This document shows, one piece after another, positions 27,095 to 38,451 of a stretch of DNA of 64,000 nt. A program made the translations under genes and the position numbers. How positions within the stretch are numbered: the first letter of the stretch is position 1; each line of letters begins with the position of its first letter. This stretch comes from Candidatus Enterococcus testudinis (GTDB lineage: Bacteria; Bacillota; Bacilli; Lactobacillales; Enterococcaceae). The notes beneath the pieces are model-generated. The model ran no database searches and was not told the DNA's origin. It worked only from the letters and a program-made list of their open reading frames with translations. The stretch is from contig NZ_NGKU01000001.1 in NCBI RefSeq assembly GCF_002140915.1, positions 1,013,095-1,077,094 on the forward strand, written 5' to 3'.

Positions 27095-27988
27095 ATGAAC
27101 ATACGTGATTTAGAATATTTCAGTGCTTTAGCAGACATGCTTTCTTTTACGCAAGTGGCGCATAAATTTGCAGTCAGTCAACCTACGATCAGTTACGCCG
27201 TCAAACGCTTGGAACAGCATTACGGCTGTGATTTGATCGCCCGAGAGGCCTCCCATCGATCGATTACCTTGACCAACGAAGGGGAGATTCTGAAGGCCCA
27301 TGTACGCTATATATTGGACGAATTTGTGACATTGGATCGGGCTATCGAACATGCCAAAAACAACCGTACCCATATTGGTTTCCCGCCCATTATTCGATCG
27401 AAAGTCTTCTCGAAACTTTTGGATGATAAAGAAATCATTCGCTTTATTTCCAATTTTCATTTGGTTTCAGGTGGATCGAATGAATTATTGTCAAAACTTT
27501 TATCTGGAAAAATCGATTTTAGCTTGTTGGGCAGCGTCAATCCAATCATTCATCCAAACTTACATGTTAAATTATTGTTTCAGCAGGAATTTTTTATTTT
27601 TGTGTCTAAGGACAATCCGTTAGCGGCCAAAAAGGAAATTTCCTTTGCACAAGCTACGGAATATCCATTCATCCTTTTGGAAAAAGGCTATACCCATGGT
27701 CTGGCCTTTCGTAACTTGAGTGACAAGTTGACGAAGAAACCTGAAGTCCAGTTTTATTTTTCAGATGTCCAAACGATTGGGCAGTTGGTGAGTTCAAATA
27801 TTGGGATTACGTTGATGACTGATTTCCCAGTCTTTCAAGAGATGGATGGCCTTGTCAAGATTCCGCTGGTACCTGAGGACAAAGAAATCTTCTATATTCA
27901 GTATGCGTATTTGAAAAGTGCGGTGTTGAATCAAGATGTCCAGAAATTGATGGGGATCTTGGATGACTTGTCTTGGGTGGAGGAATAG
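27095..27988 (+). CDS. mleR: LysR-family regulator of malolactic genes
   Basis: The start is set at ATG 27095, 8 nt after AAAGGAG; an in-frame ATG at 27071 precedes that site. The 297-residue protein has a LysR winged HTH (MNIRDLEYFSALADMLSFTQVAHKFAVSQPTISYAVKRLE type) at residues 1-60 and a periplasmic-binding-like effector domain (about 90-295). It is divergent from mleS-mleP, the usual position of MleR, which activates with malate. The effector is inferred. Confidence 0.85.
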   Translation: MNIRDLEYFSALADMLSFTQVAHKFAVSQPTISYAVKRLEQHYGCDLIAREASHRSITLTNEGEILKAHVRYILDEFVTLDRAIEHAKNNRTHIGFPPIIRSKVFSKLLDDKEIIRFISNFHLVSGGSNELLSKLLSGKIDFSLLGSVNPIIHPNLHVKLLFQQEFFIFVSKDNPLAAKKEISFAQATEYPFILLEKGYTHGLAFRNLSDKLTKKPEVQFYFSDVQTIGQLVSSNIGITLMTDFPVFQEMDGLVKIPLVPEDKEIFYIQYAYLKSAVLNQDVQKLMGILDDLSWVEE

Positions 27989-28004
27989 GGGCAAGATATA
28001 GCAG

Positions 28005-28057
28005 AAAAGAGCGAACAAAGGCACCATGGATCAAATGGTGCCTTTGTTCGCTCTTTT
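28005..28057. terminator. bidirectional terminator, 23-bp stem
   Basis: AAAAGAGCGAACAAAGGCAC... pairs perfectly with its partner across a 7-nt loop, between convergent mleR and ganR. Confidence 0.85.
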
Positions 28058-28074
28058 GTTTCATTTGCTATCAG

Positions 28075-29073
28075 TTATTTTGGTAGGAAACTTTTTCGTA
28101 CGATCAATTCTAATCCCAGTGAGACTGTTTTTGTGATTTTTCTAGGATGGACGATTTGATCGACCAACATATCGATGGACGTTTTGGCAATTTCTTCCAC
28201 ATCAATCCGAAAAGTCGTTAATGGGGGGGAGACAAATTTCGCAATATCATTGTCATTGACACTGATTAATTCTAAGCGATCAGGAACTGTGATCGAATGC
28301 TCATTCAAGGCTTGCAAAACACCTACAGCAATTGTATCAGAAGCAACAAAAATCGCTTCAGGCAAATCTTCTTTCAACGTTTCTATCATGTCGATCGTTA
28401 ATTGATAGCCTTGATCGACGGTGAATTTTCCAGCTGAGTACATATATTTTTCTTTGAATAACAGTTTCTCGCTCATTTTTTGACGGAAGACGATTTCGCG
28501 ACTGTCTTGTTCTTCTTGTTGGGTGTCAGGATTAAAAAATGCCCCACCGATGAATCCAATTTCACTATAGCCTTTGTCTATAAATAGATCAAGGGCTTTT
28601 TTTGTGATTCTATCGGTATCAGGTTTCACCGTATCAAATAGTTCTGCTTCAGGATTGATTTCGAGAATCACACCAGCAGAGCAAACTGTTTTGAATTGTT
28701 GTAATTCTTCTTTTCCAAAGGACCCAATACCAATAAAGCCGGATACTTGTTTGAGTATGTCCAACACATGATCCTCATGGGTAATCAATTGGATTTCCAT
28801 ATTGTTGATTTTGGCGTATTTTTCTAAGGAAATCCGTAACTGGCGAAAATAAACATCTTGTAATTCTTCTTGTTCTGTTAGCCAAAATACGACGGCAATT
28901 TTTTCAAGGGTTGTTTTGATTTTTGAGCGATCATATCCTAGTGCAAGTGCTGCATGAATGATTTTCTTTCTGGTATCTGGTGTGATGGAGAGTGATTCAT
29001 CGCCATTCAGCAACCTTGAAACGGTGGCTTGTGAATAGCCGGAGTGTTCCGAGATTTTTTTTATCGTCACCAT
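28075..29073 (-). CDS. ganR: LacI-family repressor of the galactan operon
   Basis: The start is set at ATG 29073, 7 nt after AGAGGTG, giving 332 residues. The N-terminal HTH reads TIKKISEHSGYSQATVSRLL with a hinge near residue 50, followed by a sugar-binding-type core (about 60-330, e.g. GFIGGAFF, PEAIFVASDTIAVGVLQAL). It is divergent from ganSPQAB; in Bacillus a LacI-type GanR represses the same genes. Three AGTAAA-N4-TTTACT-like sites lie between the two, the first next to its own start and the others on the ganS promoter, so it probably represses both. Confidence 0.87.
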   Translation of the reverse strand: MVTIKKISEHSGYSQATVSRLLNGDESLSITPDTRKKIIHAALALGYDRSKIKTTLEKIAVVFWLTEQEELQDVYFRQLRISLEKYAKINNMEIQLITHEDHVLDILKQVSGFIGIGSFGKEELQQFKTVCSAGVILEINPEAELFDTVKPDTDRITKKALDLFIDKGYSEIGFIGGAFFNPDTQQEEQDSREIVFRQKMSEKLLFKEKYMYSAGKFTVDQGYQLTIDMIETLKEDLPEAIFVASDTIAVGVLQALNEHSITVPDRLELISVNDNDIAKFVSPPLTTFRIDVEEIAKTSIDMLVDQIVHPRKITKTVSLGLELIVRKSFLPK

Positions 29074-29115
29074 ATTTTTCACCTCTACATTCATTATAGA
29101 TGAATTGAAATAGCA

Positions 29116-29131
29116 AGTAAAGAAATTTACT
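29116..29131. promoter_or_regulatory. operator O1 (AGTAAA-N4-TTTACT)
   Basis: A perfect 6-bp inverted repeat with a 4-bp spacer lies 43 bp upstream of the ganR start. It matches O2 and O3 in the ganS promoter. Confidence 0.65.
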
Positions 29132-29243
29132 AAATGAATTTACTAAATGTTCATTGCTTCTATATTTGATATTTGGAATAATCATTAAAATCCTTACGCA
29201 TAAGGTTTTATTCCGTGTTTAAGTGAATAAATTAAAAAAAATT

Positions 29244-29282
29244 AGTAAAACTATTTACAAATTAAGTAAAATAATTTATTAT
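29244..29282 (+). promoter_or_regulatory. ganS promoter with operators O2 and O3
   Basis: TTTACA (29254-29259) and TATTAT (29277-29282) are 17 bp apart. AGTAAA-N4-TTTACA (29244-29259) covers the -35 and AGTAAA-N4-TTTATT (29265-29280) covers the spacer and the -10; their starts are 21 bp apart, two helix turns. Confidence 0.7.
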
Positions 29283-29291
29283 TAGAAATGA

Positions 29292-29306
29292 AAAAAAGCG
29301 TTTACA
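29292..29306 (+). promoter_or_regulatory. partial cre-like site
   Basis: AAAAAAGCGTTTACA keeps the right half of the CcpA site (CGTTTACA) but lacks the left TG. It lies just after the -10, where CcpA would block transcription. Confidence 0.35.
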
Positions 29307-29330
29307 AAAAAGTGAAGGTGGTCATGTTCA

Positions 29331-30596
29331 ATGAAAAAAAGTGTGGGTCTTTTATTATTAAGTGCTGCAGCTCTTGGATTAAGTGCGTGCGGCCCGCAAG
29401 GAGATAGTACAGATACTTCTGGTGCAAAGGCAACGAATGACAATGCGTACGATTTATTGGTTTGGGAAGATCAGTCGAAATCATCAGGGATTGAAGATGC
29501 CGTGAAACAATTTGAAGAAGAACACGATGTGACGATCAAAGTCGTTGAGAAGGCCTATGGCGGTCAGATTGAAGATTTGCGACTTGATGGACCTGCGGGC
29601 ACAGGTGCCGATGTCATTACGATTCCAGGTGACCAGATTGGTACGGCAGTAACAGAAGGTTTACTGAAGGAACTAGATGTTGATCAAGCCACGCAAGAGA
29701 TATACGCAGATGCTGCTATGCAATCACAGATTGTTGACGGAAAAGTGTACGGCTTGCCAAAAGCTGTTGAAACGCAAATACTATATTATAACAAGGCGTT
29801 GATTTCAGAAGATGAATTACCAACGACAACGGATGAATGGTTAGAATATTCTGAGTCCGTTGCTGGAGATGACAAATTCGGTTTATTGGCATTATGGGAT
29901 CAAATATACTATGCCCAAGGCGTGTTAAGTGGTTATGGCGGCTATGTCTTTGGTACTGATGGTACCAGTGGATTCAATGCAGATGATATTGGTTTAGCCA
30001 ATGATGGTGCGATCGAAGGTGCTGAGTATATCCAACAGTTCTATGATTCTGGTGTATTTCCTTCAGGAATCGTTGGCGAGCAAGGTATCAATGTATTGGA
30101 CTCATTGTTCACAGAAGGCAAAGCGGCAGCAGTCATCTCAGGACCTTGGAATTTATCTCCGTATGAAGAAGCTGGGATCGATTATGGCGTCAAAGAATTG
30201 CCTCTGCTGGGAAATGGCGAGCACATGGGATCGTTCATCGGTGTGAAAAGTTATAATGTGAGCAGTTATTCCCAAAATGCAGAGTTAGCAGAAGAATTTG
30301 TCAAATTTATTAGTAATGAAGAAAATTCAAAAGTTCGTTATGAAAAAACATTGGAAGTACCAGCAGTTGAAGCATTGGCTGATGATCCAACAGTCAAGGA
30401 AAGTGAAAGTGCCACAGCGATTGCTACGCAATCTCAATATGCTGAATTGACACCTGGAATTACCGCAATGAACGCTGTCTGGGAGCCAATCGACGCAGCT
30501 TTACAAACGATTGCGACTGGAAAAGACGAACCAAAAAAAGCCTTACCTCAAGCCGTAGATCAAATCAAATCGGCCATCGAAGCAACTCAAAATTAA
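29331..30596 (+). CDS. ganS: galacto-oligosaccharide-binding lipoprotein
   Basis: This 421-residue lipoprotein has a lipobox (LSACG at about residue 20) and the MalE-type solute-binding fold (TGADVITIPGDQIG, YGLPKAVETQILYYNKAL, GKAAAVISGPWNL). It captures galactan-derived oligosaccharides for the ABC transporter encoded next. Substrate is inferred from the operon order ganS-ganP-ganQ-ganA-ganB, as in Bacillus. A leaky terminator follows, so it is probably made in excess over the permeases. No ATPase gene is present, so a shared MsmX-type ATPase is expected elsewhere. Confidence 0.88.
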   Translation: MKKSVGLLLLSAAALGLSACGPQGDSTDTSGAKATNDNAYDLLVWEDQSKSSGIEDAVKQFEEEHDVTIKVVEKAYGGQIEDLRLDGPAGTGADVITIPGDQIGTAVTEGLLKELDVDQATQEIYADAAMQSQIVDGKVYGLPKAVETQILYYNKALISEDELPTTTDEWLEYSESVAGDDKFGLLALWDQIYYAQGVLSGYGGYVFGTDGTSGFNADDIGLANDGAIEGAEYIQQFYDSGVFPSGIVGEQGINVLDSLFTEGKAAAVISGPWNLSPYEEAGIDYGVKELPLLGNGEHMGSFIGVKSYNVSSYSQNAELAEEFVKFISNEENSKVRYEKTLEVPAVEALADDPTVKESESATAIATQSQYAELTPGITAMNAVWEPIDAALQTIATGKDEPKKALPQAVDQIKSAIEATQN

Positions 30597-30605
30597 AAAA
30601 AAATG

Positions 30606-30631
30606 AGGCGGCGTTACCCGTCGCCTTTTTT
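30606..30631 (+). terminator. intra-operon attenuating terminator
   Basis: AGGCGGCG / CGTCGCCT with T6 lies between the binding-protein and permease genes. Confidence 0.75.
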
Positions 30632-30647
30632 CTAGGGGGCATATAAA

Positions 30648-31919
30648 ATGGACCAATCAACAGGTTCTTACGGAAAAAAAGCCATGCTGTTCTCTCTGAT
30701 TCCTGGTCTAGGACAATTTTATAATCATCAAAAAATCAAAGGTGCTTTGTTTCTTTTCTTTTTTGTCATGTATGGCATTGTCTTCAAAGATTTATTTAAT
30801 ATGGGGCTTTGGGGATTGGTAACGCTTGGGGTAGAGGTACCAAGAGACAATTCGATTTTCTTGTTGGCTGAAGGTTTGGTTGCGCTGATCGTTATCGCAT
30901 TTGGCATCTTTTTTTATTATTTAAATTTGCGTGATGCGTATAAAAATGGCGAATTGAGAGACAATGGGCTAAGGGTCAATTCAATTCGCGAAAGTTATCA
31001 GGCATTGTTAAGCGAGGGCTATCCTTATCTCATGAGTAGCCCAGCGTTTGTACTATTGGTCTTTTCAGTGATTTTCCCAATTTTGTTCAGTATTGCGCTG
31101 GCCTTTACGAATTATGACTTATACCATTCGGCACCAGCCAACTTAGCTGATTGGGTTGGCTTAGACACGTTTAAGAAGATTTTTACAGTTGATATTTGGC
31201 GGGCCACTTTTTTTAATGTATTGGGTTGGACAGTGACTTGGACCTTAGTTGCTTCCACACTCCAAGTAGCGATAGGCATTTTTTTAGCGGTTGTGGTTCA
31301 TCAAAAAGAGCTGCGTTTTAAGAAATTTTTTCGAACCATATTGATTTTGCCGTGGGCAGTACCTGGTTTTGTCACGATTTTGGTATTTGCCGGAATGTTT
31401 AATGACAGCTTTGGTGCGATCAATCAATCCCTCTTAGCGTTTTTCAATATTTCTGCGATTCCTTGGCTGACCAGTGTGAACTGGACACGTCTAGCATTGT
31501 TGATGATTCAAGGTTGGTTGGGATTTCCGTACATTTTTATTGTGACGACAGGCACTTTGCAGTCTATTCCTGATGATTTGTATGAAGCGGCGACAATCGA
31601 TGGTGCATCGGCATTTCAAAAATTCCGCAGAATTACATTGCCGTTGTTGCTATATGCAATGGCACCAATCTTGATTACCCAATATACGTTTAACTTTAAC
31701 AACTTTAATATCATCTATCTATTCAATTCAGGCGGTCCAGCAGTTCCTGGCTCTACTGCCGGAGGGACGGATATTTTGGTTTCTTGGATCTACAAACTTA
31801 CGATGCAAAACAGCCAATATGCACTTGCAGCAGCATTAACGATTCTGTTATCAATCTTTGTGATTGCGATTGCACTTTGGCAATTTAGACGAACGAATTC
31901 TTTCAAGGAGGTGGATTAA
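30648..31919 (+). CDS. ganP: ABC transporter permease, MalF type
   Basis: The 423-residue permease carries an extra N-terminal part (1-110) starting with a short LIPGLGQFYNHQKIKGALF segment and two helices, then the six-helix permease core with the EAA loop YEAATIDGASAFQKFRRITLPLL (about 315-340). AGGGGGC precedes the ATG. It pairs with ganQ to form the channel for galacto-oligosaccharides. Confidence 0.9.
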   Translation: MDQSTGSYGKKAMLFSLIPGLGQFYNHQKIKGALFLFFFVMYGIVFKDLFNMGLWGLVTLGVEVPRDNSIFLLAEGLVALIVIAFGIFFYYLNLRDAYKNGELRDNGLRVNSIRESYQALLSEGYPYLMSSPAFVLLVFSVIFPILFSIALAFTNYDLYHSAPANLADWVGLDTFKKIFTVDIWRATFFNVLGWTVTWTLVASTLQVAIGIFLAVVVHQKELRFKKFFRTILILPWAVPGFVTILVFAGMFNDSFGAINQSLLAFFNISAIPWLTSVNWTRLALLMIQGWLGFPYIFIVTTGTLQSIPDDLYEAATIDGASAFQKFRRITLPLLLYAMAPILITQYTFNFNNFNIIYLFNSGGPAVPGSTAGGTDILVSWIYKLTMQNSQYALAAALTILLSIFVIAIALWQFRRTNSFKEVD

Positions 31920-31920
31920 T

Positions 31921-32775
31921 ATGAAGCAATCGAGTTTAAAAAAACAACGGACATTCAGGTTGGGGCTCTCTTATTTGTTGTTGATCTTAGTTGTAGTTGT
32001 CATCATTTATCCACTTCTTTGGACAATCGGCGCGAGTTTCAATCCGGGAAATAGCTTGGTCAGTACCAGCATGATTCCGGAAAATCCAACTCTCGGCCAT
32101 TATCTCAAACTGTTTTCAGGAGAAAATGAACTGTACTATGGCCAATGGTACTTGAATTCCCTGAAAATCAGCGTCTTCACCATGCTGCTATCTTTGGTAT
32201 TTGTCTCAATGACCGCTTATTCGTTTTCAAGGTTTCGTTTTTCTGGACGAAAGAATGGTTTGATGCTGTTCTTGTTGTTGCAAATGATTCCACAGTTTTC
32301 TGCGTTGATCGCGATTTTCGTTTTGGCTCAGATGCTTGGTTTGATCAATAGCCATTGGTTGTTGATATTGATTTATGTAGGGGGACAAATCCCGATGAAT
32401 ACGTATTTGCTCAAAGGGTACTTCGATTCGATCCCGATTGATTTAGATGAAAGTGCGAAAATTGATGGGGCGAGCAATACGCGTATTTTTTGGCAAATTT
32501 TGATTCCATTGTCTCGTCCGATGTTGGCTGTTGTTGCGATGAATGGTTTCACGGGTCCGCTAGGTGATTTTGCGCTTTCTTCCGTGCTGCTTCGAAATCC
32601 CGCGTATTATACCTTGCCAATCGGTTTGTATAAGCTTGTCACAGATAAGATGGGTGCAAGTTATACGACCTTTGCAGCGGGGGCCATTTTGATCAGCATT
32701 CCCATTGCATTAGTGTTTATTGCATTACAAAAACATTTCGTTTCTGGCTTAACAGCTGGGGGAACGAAAGGATAG
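31921..32775 (+). CDS. ganQ: ABC transporter permease, MalG type
   Basis: The start is at ATG 31921, with AAGGAGGTGG lying over the last codons of ganP, so translation is coupled. The 284-residue permease has six helices and the EAA loop DESAKIDGASNTRIFWQILIP at about residues 180-200. It is the partner of ganP. Confidence 0.9.
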   Translation: MKQSSLKKQRTFRLGLSYLLLILVVVVIIYPLLWTIGASFNPGNSLVSTSMIPENPTLGHYLKLFSGENELYYGQWYLNSLKISVFTMLLSLVFVSMTAYSFSRFRFSGRKNGLMLFLLLQMIPQFSALIAIFVLAQMLGLINSHWLLILIYVGGQIPMNTYLLKGYFDSIPIDLDESAKIDGASNTRIFWQILIPLSRPMLAVVAMNGFTGPLGDFALSSVLLRNPAYYTLPIGLYKLVTDKMGASYTTFAAGAILISIPIALVFIALQKHFVSGLTAGGTKG

Positions 32776-32784
32776 GATGGAGAC

Positions 32785-34827
32785 ATGGAACAAATGAAAT
32801 ATAACTTAGAGAAACGCTTTTTGCATGGAGGAGATTATAACCCGGATCAATGGCTGGATTATCCAGAGGTGTTGCAAAAAGATTTAGCGCTTATGGATAA
32901 AGCAAAAGCCAATACATTCTCACTGGGCATTTTTGCATGGAGCACACTTGAACCAGAAGAAGGCGTTTTTCATTTTGAGTGGCTGGATAAAATGATAGAT
33001 GATATTGCGCAAAATGGTGGCAATGTCATATTGGCAACCCCGAGCGGTGCACGACCTGCATGGATGTCGCAAAAATATCCAGAAGTTTTAAGAACCAATG
33101 GCCAACGGGAAAAGATGCGCCATGGCGGCAGACATAATCATTGCTTCTCATCACCTATCTATCGAGAAAAAGTTGCGCGTATCAATCGCAAACTTGCAGA
33201 GCGCTACCACGATCATCCAGCGTTATTGATGTGGCATATTTCGAATGAGTACTCTGGTGAATGCCACTGTGACTTGTGTCAAGAAAATTTCCGTCAATGG
33301 GTCAAAAGAAAATATCAAACGTTAGACGCTGTGAATCAAGCTTGGTGGGGGCCTTTCTGGAGTCATACGATCACGGATTGGTCACAAATCGAATCACCTT
33401 CGCCGATTGGTGAGATGCAAGTGCATGGGCTAAATCTTGATTGGCGCAGATTTGTCACAGATCAGACGATCGATTTTTATGAACATGAAATCAAAGATAT
33501 CCGTTCCTTGTCACCCAATGTACCAATCACAACCAACTTCATGGCAGATACGTATGATTTGATTCCTTTTCAAAGCTTGGATTATGGAAAATTTGCCCAG
33601 CATGTGGACATTATTAGCTGGGATTGCTATCCTGCTTGGCATAACGATTGGGAGACGACTGCTGATTTAGCAAGCAAGGTCGGCTTTATCAATGATCAAT
33701 ACCGCAGCTTGAAGCAACAGCCATTTTTGATCATGGAATCAACACCAAGTGGTGTCAACTGGCATGATGTCAACAAAACCAAACGACCGGGGATGCATAT
33801 GTTGTCTTCGATGCAATTTTTGGCCCATGGTTCTGACAGTAATTTGTACTTTCAATGGCGAAAATCCCGTGGATCTTCTGAAAAATTTCATGGGGCAGTC
33901 GTCGACCATGACAATGACGAGAACAATCGTGTGTTCAAAGATGTCGCAGAAGTCGGAAATGCCTTAGAACATATCAAAGAAATCAAAGGGAAAAACAAAG
34001 AAGCGAAAGTTGCTATCGTCTACGATTGGGACAACAATTGGGCATTGAATGATGCACAAGGATTTGGGTTACAGAGCAAGCGCTATCCGCAAACGCTGCA
34101 AGAGCATTATCGCTATTTTTGGCAAAATGATATTGCTGTTGATGTGATTACGCCGACACAAGACTTTTCGACATACGATTTGGTGATCGTACCAATGCTG
34201 TATCTAATCACAGAAGATACTATGACAAAACTTCAGGACTATACAAAAAATGGCGGTACTTTAGTGGCAACATATTTGACTGGCTACGTGAATGAAACAG
34301 ATTTAGCCTACTTGAATGGTTGGCCGCAAGCGTTGCAAGATTTATTTGGTATTGCCGTCAAAGAGACAGACGCATTGTATCCAAAGCAAAGCAACAAGCT
34401 CGCATTTGCAGGAGCAAGCTTTGAGGTACAAGATTATTGTAGTATCTTGGACAATCATGATGCAGAAGTCCTTGCGACATACGAAGAAGATTTTTATGCG
34501 CAAAGTCCGAGTGTGACAAAGCATCCTTTTGGCGCAGGTACTGCCTATTATATTGGTGCCCGTACCAAGGCTGATTTCTTAGGTGTTTTTTATGATCAAA
34601 TCATCGGTACACTAGGCTTAGCAAATCCTTGGGTAAAACAAGGCCATCCCGCAGTTTCTGTCCAACAACGAGGCAGCAATCATTATTTTGTGATGAACTT
34701 CTCTGAAGAAAGCCAAGAAATCTGCGTGGCATCTGAAGGGATTGATTTAATAAAAAAAGAGTCGACGATGCAAGAAATCCAATTGGCTCCATATGAGGTC
34801 AAGGTGATACGAACAACTGATGTATGA
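32785..34827 (+). CDS. ganA: GH42 beta-galactosidase
   Basis: The 680-residue cytoplasmic enzyme releases galactose from imported beta-1,4-galacto-oligosaccharides. GH42 features are the start FLHGGDYNPDQW, the acid/base E155 (WHISNEYSGE), the nearby Cys cluster CHCDLC with an upstream Cys that binds zinc, and the nucleophile E318 (LIMESTPSGVNW). A trimerisation domain (about 400-600) and a small C-terminal strand domain follow. It has no signal peptide. It lies 9 nt after ganQ. Confidence 0.93.
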   Translation: MEQMKYNLEKRFLHGGDYNPDQWLDYPEVLQKDLALMDKAKANTFSLGIFAWSTLEPEEGVFHFEWLDKMIDDIAQNGGNVILATPSGARPAWMSQKYPEVLRTNGQREKMRHGGRHNHCFSSPIYREKVARINRKLAERYHDHPALLMWHISNEYSGECHCDLCQENFRQWVKRKYQTLDAVNQAWWGPFWSHTITDWSQIESPSPIGEMQVHGLNLDWRRFVTDQTIDFYEHEIKDIRSLSPNVPITTNFMADTYDLIPFQSLDYGKFAQHVDIISWDCYPAWHNDWETTADLASKVGFINDQYRSLKQQPFLIMESTPSGVNWHDVNKTKRPGMHMLSSMQFLAHGSDSNLYFQWRKSRGSSEKFHGAVVDHDNDENNRVFKDVAEVGNALEHIKEIKGKNKEAKVAIVYDWDNNWALNDAQGFGLQSKRYPQTLQEHYRYFWQNDIAVDVITPTQDFSTYDLVIVPMLYLITEDTMTKLQDYTKNGGTLVATYLTGYVNETDLAYLNGWPQALQDLFGIAVKETDALYPKQSNKLAFAGASFEVQDYCSILDNHDAEVLATYEEDFYAQSPSVTKHPFGAGTAYYIGARTKADFLGVFYDQIIGTLGLANPWVKQGHPAVSVQQRGSNHYFVMNFSEESQEICVASEGIDLIKKESTMQEIQLAPYEVKVIRTTDV

Positions 34828-34840
34828 GTAAAATCTGGAA

Positions 34841-34874
34841 GGGATTGAAATGTATCATTTCAATTCCTTTTTTT
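34841..34874 (+). terminator. terminator between ganA and ganB
   Basis: GGGATTGAAATG / CATTTCAATTCC with a 3-nt loop and T7. ganB must depend on read-through or an unseen promoter. Confidence 0.8.
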
Positions 34875-34890
34875 GGAAGGAGAGTAATGA

Positions 34891-37173
<2,283 letters not shown>

Positions 37174-37686
37174 TTTCATCAATCCAGTTTGTCGATTGGA
37201 AAATCATACGGAGAACAAAGTAGCAAGAATATGATGTAATAAAGTATTTACTCTTGAACTAATTGGGTAAAGGATTCTGTCAAATAAAATTGAGTCATCG
37301 TGTCCGCGTGAAATAGTTTACCTCATTTCGGTGAGTATAGCGAAAGAGCTATTTTCTCGTTGGTTAGACGAGAAGGACAAAGCTGATGATTCATAGCAAG
37401 TTGCTATCTAATCCACATGTTTTTATAAATAGAGCGCACAAAAGCCAGAACTATTTGCACTATGTCTGGCTTTTGTGCGGTCGATATATTTATCTGGTTT
37501 CATCCGTTTTATCAATACAACAGATGAACAATCACATACACATGCTCAACTTCACCAAGTTTTTTTGTTATTTATAACCGCTCCTTATAAAGGACTAGTG
37601 ATCCCGCGTTATTTAACCGTCAAATCAAAAAGTTCCCCCTTGTCAAAAGTGAGCGCTTTCTATAATCTGGAGAGGAATAGAAACCA
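37174..37686. other. intergenic, hairpins but no gene
   Basis: A hairpin at 37353-37373 (TTCTCGT / ACGAGAA) and a 15-bp stem at 37435-37479 (CGCACAAAAGCCAGA) lacking a T tract are the main structures. TTGTCA-15-TATAAT at 37640-37666 could fire on the plus strand, against the RNA candidate that ends here. No coding region is supported. Confidence 0.4.
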
Positions 37687-37945
37687 AAATAAAAAAGGCA
37701 CTTCATATCTGTACTCCGACATACAGATACGAAGCCCTGATCAGTCACAAACGTTTTACCCCTGTTGACCAATCAAGTTGCCATTGCTGAATCCCGAAGA
37801 ACTCAACGTGTTTATTTTACCGAAATTTGTCTGTGATTACTAGTCACGGATGCAGTTTTTTCGCAAAAATTTCATGGGGAGTCTGAGGTTTATTTCACTA
37901 TGTCAAAGGTATTGGACAAATGGGTCTGATGCCTTTTTTGTTGTT
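37687..37945 (-). ncRNA. candidate structured RNA, copy 2
   Basis: This is the diverged partner of 216-466. On the minus strand it ends in a clear terminator (stem with TATCTGTA / TACAGATA, then TTTTTTATTTT, plus-strand 37687-37736). The hairpin at 37786-37807 reads GTTGAGTTC, loop TTCG, GGATTCAGC: different sequence from copy 1 but still paired and capped by a stable UUCG loop. Homology to copy 1 stops near 37945, and no good promoter is visible upstream of it. The family is not recognised. Confidence 0.5.
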
Positions 37946-38308
37946 CTTTTATTGGTTGGCAGAGAGAAATGGGACGCTGTTTTTCCTGTTGTTGGTTTGG
38001 CCAATGATGAGATGTATGTGTGTTCCGGAAGAGGTATGTCTCGGGCAGTGGTTTCTATTCGTTTGCTTTTATTGCCGAGAAATAAAAGAGATCATTGACG
38101 AAAAGTTACAATGATTAGTTACAGCTGTTGGATGAACCATCTTCAAGAAAAAATAATTTGTGAAAAGAAAATTATGATTTAACTAGCGTTAGAATTAAAC
38201 GAAGGAATTTTATTGAAATGATAAATATTATAATGTTTAATTAGGTTTTTCGCTCAAATATGTTGACTTTTTCATGTTTAAAATTTAACAATATAGATAA
38301 TTAAATCT

Positions 38309-38345
38309 TGTCTCTTATACACATCTAGATGTGTATAAGAGACAG
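38309..38345. other. second pair of Tn5/Nextera mosaic ends (library artefact)
   Basis: TGTCTCTTATACACATCT (18 of the 19 bases) abuts AGATGTGTATAAGAGACAG. Unlike the first site, the flanks are not duplicated, so the DNA on the two sides may not be adjacent in the real chromosome. Confidence 0.92.
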
Positions 38346-38451
38346 ATACATGATATGTGTCATTTAATATCTATATTTGTTTTGTATACATTTAAGAGGG
38401 TGCAGGTTTTAAATTATAAATAGGTTAATTTGTTGAAATGGAGGGATATAG

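Noticed and set aside
37850-38114. Overlapping 64- to 82-codon frames after RNA copy 2
   Set aside because: No ribosome binding site, no similarity, and partial overlap with the RNA candidate.
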